Part shown: positions 25,993 to 34,935 of the stretch, piece by piece
Position numbering within the stretch: the stretch's first letter is position 1
How the letters are laid out: the number at the start of each line of letters is the position of its first letter
DNA from: Cyanobacteria bacterium REEB67
GTDB taxonomy: Bacteria; Cyanobacteriota; Vampirovibrionia; Obscuribacterales; Obscuribacteraceae
Direction of reading: 5' to 3'
NCBI GenBank assembly: GCA_018971775.1
Contig: JAGXAB010000004.1
Location: 62,001 to 126,000, forward strand
Length of the DNA stretch: 64,000 nt
The notes under the pieces: generated by a model
Told to the model about the DNA's origin: nothing
What the model saw: only the letters and a program-made list of their open reading frames with translations
The model's database searches: none
Translations under genes and position numbers: made by a program

Positions 25993-27600
25993 ATGCAAAA
26001 AGAGAAGCAGTACTCGGCAAAATCTATCCAAATCTTGCCCGGGAATCCGACTGCCACAGCCATCCATCAAATCCTCACCTGGGCGCTGGAAAACCTCGAC
26101 AAACAAGTCGAAGTAATCTGGCCCTCGGCGACCAAAGGATCTGAATACAAACTCACCGCCCATGCTGACCCCATGGGTGGTGATCCAAAATGGGTGCTCA
26201 ATGTCGCCTCCGCTGGTGAAACCAAATTGATCTGGGAATTCACCAGCTGCGACTCTTTGCTTGTTTTCAATCGCATCGAAGCTTCTCTGAACGAACGCGA
26301 AGGCACGACTCGCGTCAGCAATCAAGTCGCGGTTACAAAGGAGGATCAAGCCGAAGAGAAGGCCTTTTTCTATGTGCCGGAGGCCGTCACCAAGCAACGT
26401 TCGACCATCCCCATTCCAATGGTTGGACAGGAAAGCTCGCTCAACCGCTCGAGCACCGTGCTCAATGGAGATCTGGCCTTCGTCCAGATCAGCGCCCTGC
26501 TGCAATCCATCGCTCTGGCTAAAATGACCGGCCGCCTCGAAATCGATAGCGAAGAAGGGGCCGCCGAAGTTTTCTTCGAAAACGGACAGCCGCTCCACGC
26601 CAGCAGTCCCGGTCTCGAAGGAGCCGAGTGCGTTTATGAGCTGGTCACCTGGAAAGAGGGCCGTTTCTTTTTCCAACCGAAAGTACAGACCAAAAACAAA
26701 ACTATCACCGACAATCTCGATTCACTGATGATTCAAGGTGCGCAGCTTTTCGACAAACATAGCTTCCTGAAAAATTCCGGTTTCAAAACCGATTGCGTTC
26801 TGCTCAAGACCCAGCACAATCTCGATGACGCCGCTCTGAAAAAAATCCTGGCACCGGCAATACCGGTTGCTTTCGCCCCGCAGCGCAAATTTTTCGACAT
26901 GATCGACGATCGCTCCACCGCCGATGAATTGATCAAAAAAATGGAGCTGAAGAAGAGCGCCTGGGTGCCGATCATCTGCAACATGCTCAGTTGCGGACTG
27001 GCCGCTTTCACCAAGCCTCCGAAGCGCGGCAATCTGCCTCCGCTCGAACCAAAAGCGGTCGACTCGGCGGCCATTCAGTCGGTAATCATGTCATTGCGTC
27101 GCGGCGACACCGGCATGTTCAATTTCCCCGCCTTTCTCTACTTCCTCGAACAAGAATATTTCCGCGGCCACCGCTCCGGCAGCCCCATTTCGGTAATTGT
27201 TTTCGAGATGCGCGTCAAATCCGGACCAAACGGTGCCATACGCGAGCCTTTGCCGATTGGTGCTCTAAGAGAAGCGGTACTGCGCATATCGCAGACCAAG
27301 CGTCACAACGATTTGCTCGCCCACTATGAAGCCTTCGACTACGCTCTGCTCTGCCCCGACACCAAGGGTGAGGGCGCTCGGGTCTTTGCCAATCGCATCA
27401 TGCAGGCACTGCTGAAAACACCACTTTCCACCGGTGTAGACGCCCGCTCCCTGTCACTGTCCTTTGGTGCGGCCTGCGTCCCCGAAGATTTCCTCGAACT
27501 CGGCCTCTTGCTCTCCGCGGCGGAAGCAGGCAAAGCCGCGGCTCTAGCCACGCCTGAAAAACCAATCGTCCTCTACCGCGACCTGCTCTCTAAAGACTGA
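25993..27600 (+). CDS. DUF4388 protein with degenerate GGDEF-like domain
   Basis: 535 aa. The N-terminal domain (1-110) is of unknown type. DUF4388 (about 152-230) is seen in NGDLAFVQISALLQSIALAKMTGRLEI and AEVFFENGQPLHA. A helical middle region (about 250-340) has DRSTADELIKKM. The C-terminal ~170 residues follow a GGDEF fold (LRRGDTGMFNFPAFLYFLEQE, ISQTKRHNDLLAHYEAFDYALLCP, SLSFGAACVPED), but YEAFD stands where GG(D/E)EF should be, so no cyclase activity is expected. DUF4388 proteins typically sit in gliding or two-component signalling. It lies 22 nt after dapL and ends 2 nt before the convergent TonB-C-like gene. Confidence 0.82.
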   Translation: MQKEKQYSAKSIQILPGNPTATAIHQILTWALENLDKQVEVIWPSATKGSEYKLTAHADPMGGDPKWVLNVASAGETKLIWEFTSCDSLLVFNRIEASLNEREGTTRVSNQVAVTKEDQAEEKAFFYVPEAVTKQRSTIPIPMVGQESSLNRSSTVLNGDLAFVQISALLQSIALAKMTGRLEIDSEEGAAEVFFENGQPLHASSPGLEGAECVYELVTWKEGRFFFQPKVQTKNKTITDNLDSLMIQGAQLFDKHSFLKNSGFKTDCVLLKTQHNLDDAALKKILAPAIPVAFAPQRKFFDMIDDRSTADELIKKMELKKSAWVPIICNMLSCGLAAFTKPPKRGNLPPLEPKAVDSAAIQSVIMSLRRGDTGMFNFPAFLYFLEQEYFRGHRSGSPISVIVFEMRVKSGPNGAIREPLPIGALREAVLRISQTKRHNDLLAHYEAFDYALLCPDTKGEGARVFANRIMQALLKTPLSTGVDARSLSLSFGAACVPEDFLELGLLLSAAEAGKAAALATPEKPIVLYRDLLSKD

Positions 27601-27602
27601 TT

Positions 27603-28289
27603 TTAGTAATACTGCTTGATCTTTTCTGTGTCGTTCTTTTCCCAACTGTAGCCACCCTGGACATTGGTGTCCGCTATATAGTCGGCGACGAATGAAACTG
27701 ATTGACGCTGCGAACCGCTCGGAAAATTGAGCCCGGGATTGCCGTCGAGACTGCGCACCACTTCGTTCAGGGTGCCGTCGAAACGCGGATTGCCGGAGGA
27801 GGTGATGATCTGACCGAAGATATGATGATCGCGCGTGACCGTGACACGCATGGTGGCACGACCACGGTCGAAGGCAAGCTCCTGCCATCTCGCGTATATC
27901 TCGCGCGAAAGCTGCTGGTGCCAGGCGTCCCAGGCCACAGTCAGTTCTTTGGAACCACGCTCGGTGCCGATATCAAAAGCATTTTTATCGGCATTGCTGA
28001 CCAGAGGCTGACTGGCGGAATTATCAAACTGGGCATTGCCAACAAGACCGCCCCCACCTTGATTGGCAAAACCGGCCAGGTTACGAGAGGGCGCTACTGG
28101 TGGCGCCGGTGGTGGCATATCCGAAGCCGATCCGTTCAGACCGGGACGACTGAGCCGACTCATCGCACCGTCGAGGCGCACACCTCCTTGCAAAACCTGG
28201 GCGGATGCAGGAGCGGTGAGCGAAACGGCGACAATGGTCGCGGCGAATAGCCAAGTTTGCATAATCTGACGATTAAGACGGGCCGACAT
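27603..28289 (-). CDS. Exported TonB-C-terminal-like protein
   Basis: About 228 aa from ATG 28289, with AGAGGA about 6 nt upstream. Signal peptide (WLFAATIVAVSLTAPASAQ), a Pro/Gly/Asn-rich linker, then a ~110-residue domain WHQQLSREIYARWQELAF...ATMRVTVTRDHHIFGQIITSSGNPRFDGTLNEVVRSLDG that follows the TonB/TolA C-terminal pattern. Unlike TonB it has no obvious inner-membrane anchor retained after cleavage and no Pro-rich periplasm-spanning arm of full length. It is probably periplasmic. Convergent with the DUF4388 gene with only 2 nt between stops. Confidence 0.7.
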   Translation of the reverse strand: MSARLNRQIMQTWLFAATIVAVSLTAPASAQVLQGGVRLDGAMSRLSRPGLNGSASDMPPPAPPVAPSRNLAGFANQGGGGLVGNAQFDNSASQPLVSNADKNAFDIGTERGSKELTVAWDAWHQQLSREIYARWQELAFDRGRATMRVTVTRDHHIFGQIITSSGNPRFDGTLNEVVRSLDGNPGLNFPSGSQRQSVSFVADYIADTNVQGGYSWEKNDTEKIKQYY

Positions 28290-28385
28290 GAGAGTTTCCT
28301 CTACGAATATCAAGAATCACTGACAGTATCTTAGGACGTTTGAAGGCCGGGACTGTTCCAGGCAAGAGGCCCTATTTTAGAGCGC

Positions 28386-29777
28386 TTAGCGGCCAAATAT
28401 CAATCCCAGCACACTGCCGGCCACAGCACCGCGCAGAGCGCCGCTGCGCATACTCGAGTATCCGGTGGAACGACCGTAGCCGCCATATCCATATCCTCCA
28501 TATCCGCCATATCCGCCGCCATAGCGATTGCCACCGAAGATGGCGCCGGTAATCGCACCAGCAGCGGCTCCGGCCAAACCAAATTCAACAGCGCGGGTAA
28601 GCCTGCGGTTCATCGAAGAGCCGGTGTGCGAGGAGAAGCCGCTGACTCCCGATCCGGAAGCGCTCGGTGCGTGGCTGTTGGCAAAAGGCGTCACGCCCGA
28701 GCCGGCCGCAGCACTGGCGATATTGCCACCGGCGGCGGCGGTCAAGCTGGCCAGGGCGTTTTGATAGGTAGTATTGTTCGGGTCGAGGGCGGAAGCGCGG
28801 GCCATGGCCGTGCGAGCGCGGCCAGTGTCGCCTTTGGCTTTATAGGCCTGACCGAGGGCAAATTGGACATCGGCGTCGCCGGGGGCTTCATTGGCCACCT
28901 GACCGAGTTCTGAGATAGCACCGTCATAATCGCCGCTCTTATATTTAACTGAAGCATCGTCAACCATGCCCTTCAAGCGAGCGCGGTCACCGCCACCAGA
29001 AGATGATGATGAAGATGATGAAGATGGAGACCCACCACTGTTTTTGGGCGCGCTGGCTATGGCCGGAGCGCCGCCTTTACCGCCGGCAGCGCCACGCTGA
29101 CCGGACGAAAGCTTATTGGCGACAGAAGTGACGGTATCGCGCAAGTCTTGATCCTGGGGATTGATTCTCTGCGCCTGACGATAATCGGCCAGGGCCGCCT
29201 TCAAATCACCGCGGCCCTCGGCAATGACGCCGAGATTATAGTAAGCGTCGGCGTTATTTGGATCATTGCTGATGATTTTGCGAAAGGCCTGCTCGGCCTT
29301 ATCAACTTTACCATCTGTATAGAGCTGCATGGCATCGGCCACAGCCTGGCTATTGTCTTGAGGAGCGCCATCGGCGGCGGCATAGCTGTCGGCGCCTTTA
29401 GCCTTATAAGCCGGTGCCGAAGCGGTTTTGCCCGAATTGGCGGAAGTGTCCAGAGTCGGAGCGAGCGGCGGTAAAAAGTCCGGAGAAGAGGCCCCACCCT
29501 TGCCGTAAGCGAGCGCCTTTTGAATAGCGGCGATGCGACTGTCGGTGCTGCCACTCTTGCTTTCGCCGAAGAGCTTTATCTCCAGCGCTTTTAGCCTGGC
29601 ATCTTCGGACATGTTTTTGCGCGGCGCGCCGTAGATAACCTGCTCGAAGTTATCAAGTTTGTTATTGTCGAAACCAATGGGCGACGAATCGGCCAGGCTG
29701 GCAAGAGGGGACATAGTGATAATAGCCAGCGCCTGAGTGGCGGCCGTCAATATTTGCAGTTTTCTTTTGATAATCAT
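28386..29777 (-). CDS. Exported TPR protein with Ser linker and glycine-zipper C-terminus
   Basis: 463 aa. Signal peptide at 1-29, a conserved-looking segment FEQVIYGAPRKNMSEDARLKALEIKLFG, a first TPR block (about 150-215), a Ser/Gly linker with a nine-Ser run (near 250), and a second TPR block (about 270-345). The C-terminal region has AGAAAGAITGAIFGG and a Gly/Tyr-rich stretch (GGYGGYGGYGYGG), ending RGAVAGSVLGLIFGR. Glycine zippers of this kind insert in membranes or oligomerise. Likely an envelope-associated scaffold. Function unknown. Confidence 0.75.
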   Translation of the reverse strand: MIIKRKLQILTAATQALAIITMSPLASLADSSPIGFDNNKLDNFEQVIYGAPRKNMSEDARLKALEIKLFGESKSGSTDSRIAAIQKALAYGKGGASSPDFLPPLAPTLDTSANSGKTASAPAYKAKGADSYAAADGAPQDNSQAVADAMQLYTDGKVDKAEQAFRKIISNDPNNADAYYNLGVIAEGRGDLKAALADYRQAQRINPQDQDLRDTVTSVANKLSSGQRGAAGGKGGAPAIASAPKNSGGSPSSSSSSSSSGGGDRARLKGMVDDASVKYKSGDYDGAISELGQVANEAPGDADVQFALGQAYKAKGDTGRARTAMARASALDPNNTTYQNALASLTAAAGGNIASAAAGSGVTPFANSHAPSASGSGVSGFSSHTGSSMNRRLTRAVEFGLAGAAAGAITGAIFGGNRYGGGYGGYGGYGYGGYGRSTGYSSMRSGALRGAVAGSVLGLIFGR

Positions 29778-30125
29778 GACGAACCATGCCTGTGGTTTCT
29801 GAATAGTTGCTTAGACGATAAGGAGACTGGCGAAGGCAATAAATAGAAGAAAAGCTCGACGAATTCAAGTGGGTATAAAACTGGTTAACAGGCTCTCTTA
29901 TAATGCTACCTTACTATGAATTGGTCGATTGACTGAAGCTCGCCGATTGATTTTGCGTAACTAAGACTGACGTAATAAAAAGGGCAGGGTTCCGGCAGTC
30001 ATTTTGGTCCTTTTTTGAGCGCAAAATAGAGTGAATGTGTTAGGGTAGTGCGTAATGAGAACAGCTTATGTAGCGGGTTTCTAAGCATACTGTTTTGATC
30101 TTGAAGTGAAACGCGTGGGGATTGT
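29778..30125 (+). other. Divergent intergenic region before the RND adaptor gene
   Basis: 348 nt. A TATAAT is present at 29899-29904 on the plus strand but has no good -35 at normal spacing. TTGAGC at 30015-30020 has only a weak -10 (TGTTAG). The promoters of both flanking genes should be here; I cannot place them with confidence. No ORF or RNA gene seen. Confidence 0.3.
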
Positions 30126-31478
30126 GTGAAGAACGAGATTAAATCGCTCCGTCTGAGTTTGAGTCTTGGATTAGCCTGCTTGCTTAGCCTGTCGGCATTG
30201 ACCCTGAGCGGCTGCGAACATCAATCGACCGCCGGTAATACCAACGAGGACGGCAAAACATCGGCTCCGGACGACTCGACCCGAGTGGCGCGAGTCGATG
30301 GCCAGTGCATAATCGCCGTCGCTCCCGAGACAGAAAAAGCACTCAATTTGAAGACCAGCAAGGTGCAGATCCGTTCGGTTGATTTTGCCGTCAAAACCAC
30401 CGGTGAAGTGCAGGCCAACGCCAATCTCACCACCCACGTCAATACGCCGGTAACAGGCCGCGTCACCGAGATTTTCGTCAGCATCGGCGACATCGTCAAA
30501 CAGGGTCAGACGCTGATGCAGATGCACAGCCAGGATATCGAACAGGCAGAAGCGGATCTTCTCCAGAACGCTTCGCAAGTGCGCGCCGACCTCAAACGCG
30601 ATCTACTCCAGATCGACTCCGACATCACGCAGGGGCAAGCACAGCTTGGCCTTTCCCAGAGCACTTTTATGCGCGTCAAAGGTTTGCTCGATGAAAAAAT
30701 CGCATCGCGTGCCGATTATGAAGCAGCCAAAACTCAGTACGATAAAGACAAGATCAGCCTCGATGCACTGCAGACAAAAAGACAGGCCACGGTTTCGCTG
30801 TCCAAAGAGCGCATGACGTTGCTTACCGAGCCGATTAAACAAAAATTGAGACTGCTTGGCACATCGGACAAACAAATAGAAGATGTGATCCGCACCGGCG
30901 AAATCAATCCGGTCGTGCCAATCGTTTCCCCGGAAACCGGCATCGTCACCGAGCGACTGATCAACGTCGGCGAACTTGCCGATCCGACCAAACCACTCTT
31001 CACCATCGCCGATTTCACGTCGGTCTGGCTGAAAGCTGACGTATACGAAAAAGACATATCCAAGATACGCGTCGGTGAGCCGATTCAACTGCAAGTGGAC
31101 AGCTTCCCCGGCGAAAAATTCTCGGGCAAACTCAATTATGTATCCGATTCTGTCAATCCCGACACACGGACATTGATGGTCCGCGCCGAAGTGCCCAATC
31201 CGGGCAGCAAATTAAAGCCAAAAATGTTTGCCCGGATGCGCATCTTCACAGGCAACAGCCAGGTTCTCACCATCGAAAAGAGCGCCGTCCAGGATGCCGA
31301 TGACGATAAGGTCGTCTATATCCCGATGGGCAACGGCCGTTTCCGTGAGCAGAAAGTCAAACTAGGCGGCGAATCTGGCAATCTAGACGAAGTCGTCGCC
31401 GGCGTACACAATGGTGAACCAGTCGTCATAAACGGCAGTTTCGAATTACGCTCGGAAGCGCTCAAACAGACAAATTGA
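30126..31478 (+). CDS. RND efflux periplasmic adaptor lipoprotein (HlyD/CusB-like)
   Basis: 450 aa. Lipobox LTLSGC (lipid-modified Cys30) follows a hydrophobic signal. Then come the membrane-fusion-protein features: a barrel-sandwich half TTGEVQANANLTTHVNTPVTGRVTEIFVSIGDIVKQGQTL, a long coiled-coil hairpin (about 135-245), the returning half IVSPETGIVTERLINVGELADP, a beta-barrel (DVYEKDISKIRVGEPIQL), and a C-terminal domain ending in VVAGVHNGEPVVINGSFELRSEA. CusB-type adaptors link an inner-membrane RND pump to an outer-membrane channel. Neither a pump nor a TolC-like gene is adjacent within the window, so it is an orphan here. The start is GTG 30126. Confidence 0.9.
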   Translation: MKNEIKSLRLSLSLGLACLLSLSALTLSGCEHQSTAGNTNEDGKTSAPDDSTRVARVDGQCIIAVAPETEKALNLKTSKVQIRSVDFAVKTTGEVQANANLTTHVNTPVTGRVTEIFVSIGDIVKQGQTLMQMHSQDIEQAEADLLQNASQVRADLKRDLLQIDSDITQGQAQLGLSQSTFMRVKGLLDEKIASRADYEAAKTQYDKDKISLDALQTKRQATVSLSKERMTLLTEPIKQKLRLLGTSDKQIEDVIRTGEINPVVPIVSPETGIVTERLINVGELADPTKPLFTIADFTSVWLKADVYEKDISKIRVGEPIQLQVDSFPGEKFSGKLNYVSDSVNPDTRTLMVRAEVPNPGSKLKPKMFARMRIFTGNSQVLTIEKSAVQDADDDKVVYIPMGNGRFREQKVKLGGESGNLDEVVAGVHNGEPVVINGSFELRSEALKQTN

Positions 31479-31635
31479 GCTTCAGCGGCGGCAGTCTTAA
31501 TTATTTCCCACAGGATCCTTTAACCGCTCCTTAAGCAGGGCGAAACTAGACTTGTTTGAGAAAGGGAACTTCAGACAGTTTCAATGGTCTGACCTTCTAG
31601 AACAAACCGGAGAGAAGGACTAAGGATTAAAGATT

Positions 31636-31761
31636 ATGGAATATGCCCTTGGATTATCGCTGACCGCGATCGGCACATTTCTGGCGATCTGGATAAATGA
31701 TACTTTTGCCTTCGGCGGCGAATTGCCAGAAGACGCGCAGAAACAGATGCACAGCCACTAA
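31636..31761 (+). CDS. 41-aa single-pass membrane miniprotein
   Basis: Short reading frame MEYALGLSLTAIGTFLAIWI plus a polar, acidic C-terminal tail ending in KQMHSH. One transmembrane helix spans residues 3-20. AAGGA lies 9 nt before the ATG, a well-placed ribosome-binding site. It follows the RND adaptor gene by 157 nt on the same strand. A GC-rich hairpin follows at 31769-31789. Small hydrophobic proteins can modulate transporters; a link to the efflux adaptor is speculation. Confidence 0.45.
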   Translation: MEYALGLSLTAIGTFLAIWINDTFAFGGELPEDAQKQMHSH

Positions 31762-31768
31762 ATATGGT

Positions 31769-31789
31769 GGCGGCAATAATCTTGCTGCC
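31769..31789. terminator. Hairpin between convergent genes, weak terminator candidate
   Basis: GGCGGCAA (31769-31776) pairs with TTGCTGCC (31782-31789), with one G-T pair and a 5-nt loop. No T-run follows on either strand. It lies between the miniprotein stop and the stop of the minus-strand histidine kinase gene. Confidence 0.3.
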
Positions 31790-31798
31790 GACAGCGGT

Positions 31799-33277
31799 CT
31801 ACTTAATTGCTGCAATCGACGCCTTGCGCTCGGCGGCTTCACCGCTTAACGTGCCCGCTTCAAGATTCTGAGCACCAAAGCGTACCTCAACAATCGTGCC
31901 CTCGGAAGCGCGAGCACTGCGAATGTTGACTAGAGCATCATGCGAATTGGCAATCTCGCGCACGATCGCTAGACCAAGGCCACTACCCGAAGATTTGACG
32001 CCGGCATTTTCCTCCGGCACTCTGTAAAAGCGCTCGAATACCCGCGAACGCTCGGGCTCGGGAATACCGGGGCCATCGTCCTCGACTTCGAAGATGCGCA
32101 CACGCTCATCTGGAGCGGAGACGCGCACGGTGATCCGGCCGCCGTTCTGGGTGTAGCGGATGGCATTTTCGACAAGATTGGAACAGAGCTCGTGCAGGGC
32201 CCAACGGTCGCCGAGCATAGTCGTCGGCTCTTCCGTGCCCTCGAAGCCGATGTCGATATTGCGCTCGACCGCTTGCGGCACAAGCTCGCCCATGACCGCT
32301 TTGGCCACATCCGAGAGGTCGAGCATCGACCAGCGGCTCGGATCTTGCGCCTCCGGACCGGTCCTGGCCAGGGTGAGCAATTGATTGGTCAGACGTGTGG
32401 CCCGGTCGGCACTGGTGCGGATCTGAGTGAGGGCATGCTTGATATCGCTCGGGTCGGTCTGGCGCAGAGCCAGCTCGGTCTGAGTCTTCAGCCCGGCCAC
32501 CGGCGTGCGCAATTGATGGGCGGCGTTGGCGACGAACCTTCTCTGCGCTTCGATATCGAGGTGCAGTCGTTCGAGAAGACCATTGATAGCACTGACCAGG
32601 GTGCGCACCTCACGCGGTACATTTTCTTCCGGAATCGGTCCGAGATCATGGGGAGTGCGTGCCGCCACGGCGTCACGCAAATTGTTCAAAGGCGTCAATC
32701 CACGCCGAATACCGAGAAAAATGGCCAGGCCAATACCAATGACGATCAATAGCTGCGGGGCGACGACGCCAATCAAAATCTTATCGGCAAATTCTTCTCT
32801 GGCGTGCAGCGTTTCAGCGACCTGGATGATCGCCTTGCCGCCAGACTGCGGTTCGCGAAAAAGCAGGGAGGCGATGCGCACTTCCTCACCGCGGATACGG
32901 CCATAGGCAAATTCCGGCTCGCGCTCATTGAGATCGCTGACGGCGCCAAATTCACTCCCCGGAATTCTGGTATCACTGGCGATGACATCGCCATGGCTAT
33001 CTTTGACCTGATAATAGAGTCTGTCCTTGACGTTGTCTTTTAAAATCTCGAGAGCGACCGGCGGCAAGTCGACTACGACTCGACCATCCCGGCTGACGAT
33101 ATGGCTGGCGATGGAATGCACCGAATCGACAAGGGCCTGGTCGTAGCCTTCGGTGGCAAAGGCGATCGCCAGGCCGTATGTGACCAGGGCGCCGACCAGC
33201 CAGAGCACCAGTACTGGTATCATCAACCAGTAGAGAAGTTGCCGACGCAAAGATGGTGTTGTTTGTTTTTCAGTCAT
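31799..33277 (-). CDS. Sensor histidine kinase (QseC/TctE type)
   Basis: About 492 aa from ATG 33277. TM1 (WLMIPVLVLWLVGALVTYGLAIAF), a periplasmic sensor of about 130 residues of the TctE/2CSK N-terminal kind, and TM2 (ILIGVVAPQLLIVIGIGLAIFLG) are followed by a HAMP-like linker. The H-box is FVANAAHQLRTPVAG with phospho-acceptor His254. The kinase has N-box NLVENAIRY, G1 DDGPGIP and G2 GSGLGLAIV, all intact. The start overlaps the response-regulator stop by 8 nt (ATGACTGA), a sign of translational coupling. Its signal is not readable from sequence. Confidence 0.93.
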   Translation of the reverse strand: MTEKQTTPSLRRQLLYWLMIPVLVLWLVGALVTYGLAIAFATEGYDQALVDSVHSIASHIVSRDGRVVVDLPPVALEILKDNVKDRLYYQVKDSHGDVIASDTRIPGSEFGAVSDLNEREPEFAYGRIRGEEVRIASLLFREPQSGGKAIIQVAETLHAREEFADKILIGVVAPQLLIVIGIGLAIFLGIRRGLTPLNNLRDAVAARTPHDLGPIPEENVPREVRTLVSAINGLLERLHLDIEAQRRFVANAAHQLRTPVAGLKTQTELALRQTDPSDIKHALTQIRTSADRATRLTNQLLTLARTGPEAQDPSRWSMLDLSDVAKAVMGELVPQAVERNIDIGFEGTEEPTTMLGDRWALHELCSNLVENAIRYTQNGGRITVRVSAPDERVRIFEVEDDGPGIPEPERSRVFERFYRVPEENAGVKSSGSGLGLAIVREIANSHDALVNIRSARASEGTIVEVRFGAQNLEAGTLSGEAAERKASIAAIK

Positions 33278-33947
33278 GTTCGACACTTTCCGAAAGCAAA
33301 TAGCCAAGGCCGCGGATAGCCTTCACCGAGACACCATAGGGCTCGATTTTTTTGCGCAGACGGTGAATATTGACCTCGATGGCATTGTGAGAAACTTCTT
33401 CACCAAATCCGTACATATGCTCGATCAATTGTTCTTTATTGACGACATTGTTGGCGCGCAGCATCAGGACTTCAAGCAAGGCCAGCTCGCGGGCGGATAG
33501 ATCGATCAATTCATCGTTGCCGGTGACCCGGCGGCCGACAGTGTCCAGCTTCAGGGCACCATAGGAGACCTCCACTTCGCCGGCGGCCATCTGCCGACGG
33601 ATCATCGCCCGGATGCGCGCCTCGAGCTCGGGCAGGTCGAAAGGCTTAGTCAAATAATCGTCAGCGCCAAAATCCAGACCCATGACCCGATCTTCGAGGC
33701 GGTCTCGGGCGGTCAATATCAGCACCGGCAGAGTCTGCTTGCGAGCCCGCAGGCGACGCAAGACTTCCAGTCCGTCCAGTTTCGGCAGACCGAGGTCGAG
33801 GATTAACAAATCGAAAATATTGGACGCCAGCGCCAGATCGGCGTCGGCACCGCTCATGATCTGATCGACGGTGTATCCGGCTTGCCTGAGGGCTTTGGAT
33901 ATACCATCGGACAATATTTCATCATCTTCGACGAGCAAAAGGCGCAT
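33270..33947 (-). CDS. OmpR/QseB-type response regulator
   Basis: 225 aa transcription factor. Receiver domain with acidic pair EDD (7-9), phospho-acceptor Asp51 in LLILDLGLP, and TKPF; the C-terminal winged helix (about 125-220) ends AIRGLGYLL. It is the first gene of an operon with the overlapping histidine kinase. Upstream, a TATACT -10 and a direct repeat GTAAGCTC-N3-GTAAGCTC (11-bp period) overlap the -35 region, as expected for autoregulation by an OmpR-family dimer. The targets may include the divergent esterase gene. Confidence 0.94.
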   Translation of the reverse strand: MRLLLVEDDEILSDGISKALRQAGYTVDQIMSGADADLALASNIFDLLILDLGLPKLDGLEVLRRLRARKQTLPVLILTARDRLEDRVMGLDFGADDYLTKPFDLPELEARIRAMIRRQMAAGEVEVSYGALKLDTVGRRVTGNDELIDLSARELALLEVLMLRANNVVNKEQLIEHMYGFGEEVSHNAIEVNIHRLRKKIEPYGVSVKAIRGLGYLLSESVEHD

Positions 33948-33955
33948 AGTTGATT

Positions 33956-33961
33956 AGTATA
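33956..33961 (-). promoter_or_regulatory. -10 element of the two-component operon
   Basis: TATACT on the minus strand, five of six consensus bases. No consensus -35 is present at 17-nt spacing (33979-33984); instead that position meets the direct repeat at 33982-34000, consistent with an activator-dependent promoter. Confidence 0.45.
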
Positions 33962-33981
33962 GCCTCAAAATCAGCAGCACA

Positions 33982-34000
33982 GTAAGCTCGGTGTAAGCTC
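33982..34000. promoter_or_regulatory. Direct-repeat binding site for an OmpR-family regulator
   Basis: GTAAGCTC (33982-33989), three bases, GTAAGCTC (33993-34000). Identical octamers with an 11-bp period place both half-sites on one face of the helix, as in PmrA/QseB-type boxes. It lies in the 103-nt gap between the response-regulator gene and the divergent esterase gene. Confidence 0.6.
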
Positions 34001-34050
34001 CCGCGGTTAAGATACTTTCTGAATTGAACTTTTTAACAGTGAGAGAGTAA

Positions 34051-34935
34051 ATGGAGACACCGGCATTTAGACGGACGAGCATAAACCCGGAAGCGCGAGT
34101 CGGAGCCCTGCTTTTGCATGGCCTCACCGGCATCCCTAAAGAAATGCGGCCGATCGGCAAAAAGCTCGAAGCAGCCGGCGTCAAAGTAAGCGCACCGATG
34201 TTGCCCGGGCACGGCGCAGGCTACCAGGAAATGCTCGAAACGACCTGGCAAGACTGGGTGGAAGGCGCCCAGAAGGAATTTGACCTGCTCGCCCAGGAGT
34301 GCGACCGGATCGTTGTCGCCGGACTTTCGATGGGAGCGATTCTGGCCATGATCATCGCCAGCCGCAACGAAAAGGCAGCCGGCCTCGGCCTGCTCTCGCC
34401 AACGATGAAATACGACGGCAATGGTGCCAGCAAATACTCAGTCTTACTACCTCTCGTAGATTATTTCCCTTTCCTCGGCCGCTGGTGCTACTGGACCGAG
34501 CAGCCGCCCTACGGCCTGAAAGATCCGCGTCTGCAAAAGATGATCACGCGCCAGCTAGAAAAGGCAAGCAAAGGGGAAGGCAGTGACTTTGGCCTTTTCC
34601 GCACTTATGCCTTCAGCTTGCGGCAGCTCGATCGCATGGTCAAATACTGCCGCAGCGCCGCCCCGCATGTAAAATGCCCGACCCTTGTTTTGCACAGCCT
34701 GGAAGACAGCCTTACGTCTGAAGCTAATGCCATCGAGGTTTACCGTATGATCGGCAGTCGCGATAAGCGCATGGTTTTGATTTCTGGCTGCGATCACGTT
34801 CTCACCCTCGACCTGCGCAAGGAAGACGTGGCCAATCATATGCTCCAACTGGCTATCGACGCCAGTTATTATCAACCAGGCAAAACCGACGAAAAAGTGA
34901 CTGCTTATCCCAAGCCGATCTTCTCGCCCACCTAA
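34051..34935 (+). CDS. Alpha/beta-hydrolase, carboxylesterase type
   Basis: 294 aa. Oxyanion-hole region LLLHGLTGIPKEM, nucleophile elbow GLSMG with Ser93, acid candidate in HSLEDSLTS and His in CDHVLTLD, i.e. the Est30/monoacylglycerol-lipase-like carboxylesterase pattern (PAMLPGHG also present). No signal peptide, so cytoplasmic. It hydrolyses short-chain esters or acylglycerols in known relatives. It is divergent from the two-component operon, whose direct-repeat site lies 51 nt upstream. The stop overlaps the convergent FemAB-like gene by 4 nt. Confidence 0.87.
   Translation: METPAFRRTSINPEARVGALLLHGLTGIPKEMRPIGKKLEAAGVKVSAPMLPGHGAGYQEMLETTWQDWVEGAQKEFDLLAQECDRIVVAGLSMGAILAMIIASRNEKAAGLGLLSPTMKYDGNGASKYSVLLPLVDYFPFLGRWCYWTEQPPYGLKDPRLQKMITRQLEKASKGEGSDFGLFRTYAFSLRQLDRMVKYCRSAAPHVKCPTLVLHSLEDSLTSEANAIEVYRMIGSRDKRMVLISGCDHVLTLDLRKEDVANHMLQLAIDASYYQPGKTDEKVTAYPKPIFSPT

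Noticed and set aside
29899..29904. TATAAT as the promoter of the RND adaptor gene
   Set aside because: No -35 at proper spacing and more than 220 nt from the start codon; kept only as a note in the intergenic entry.
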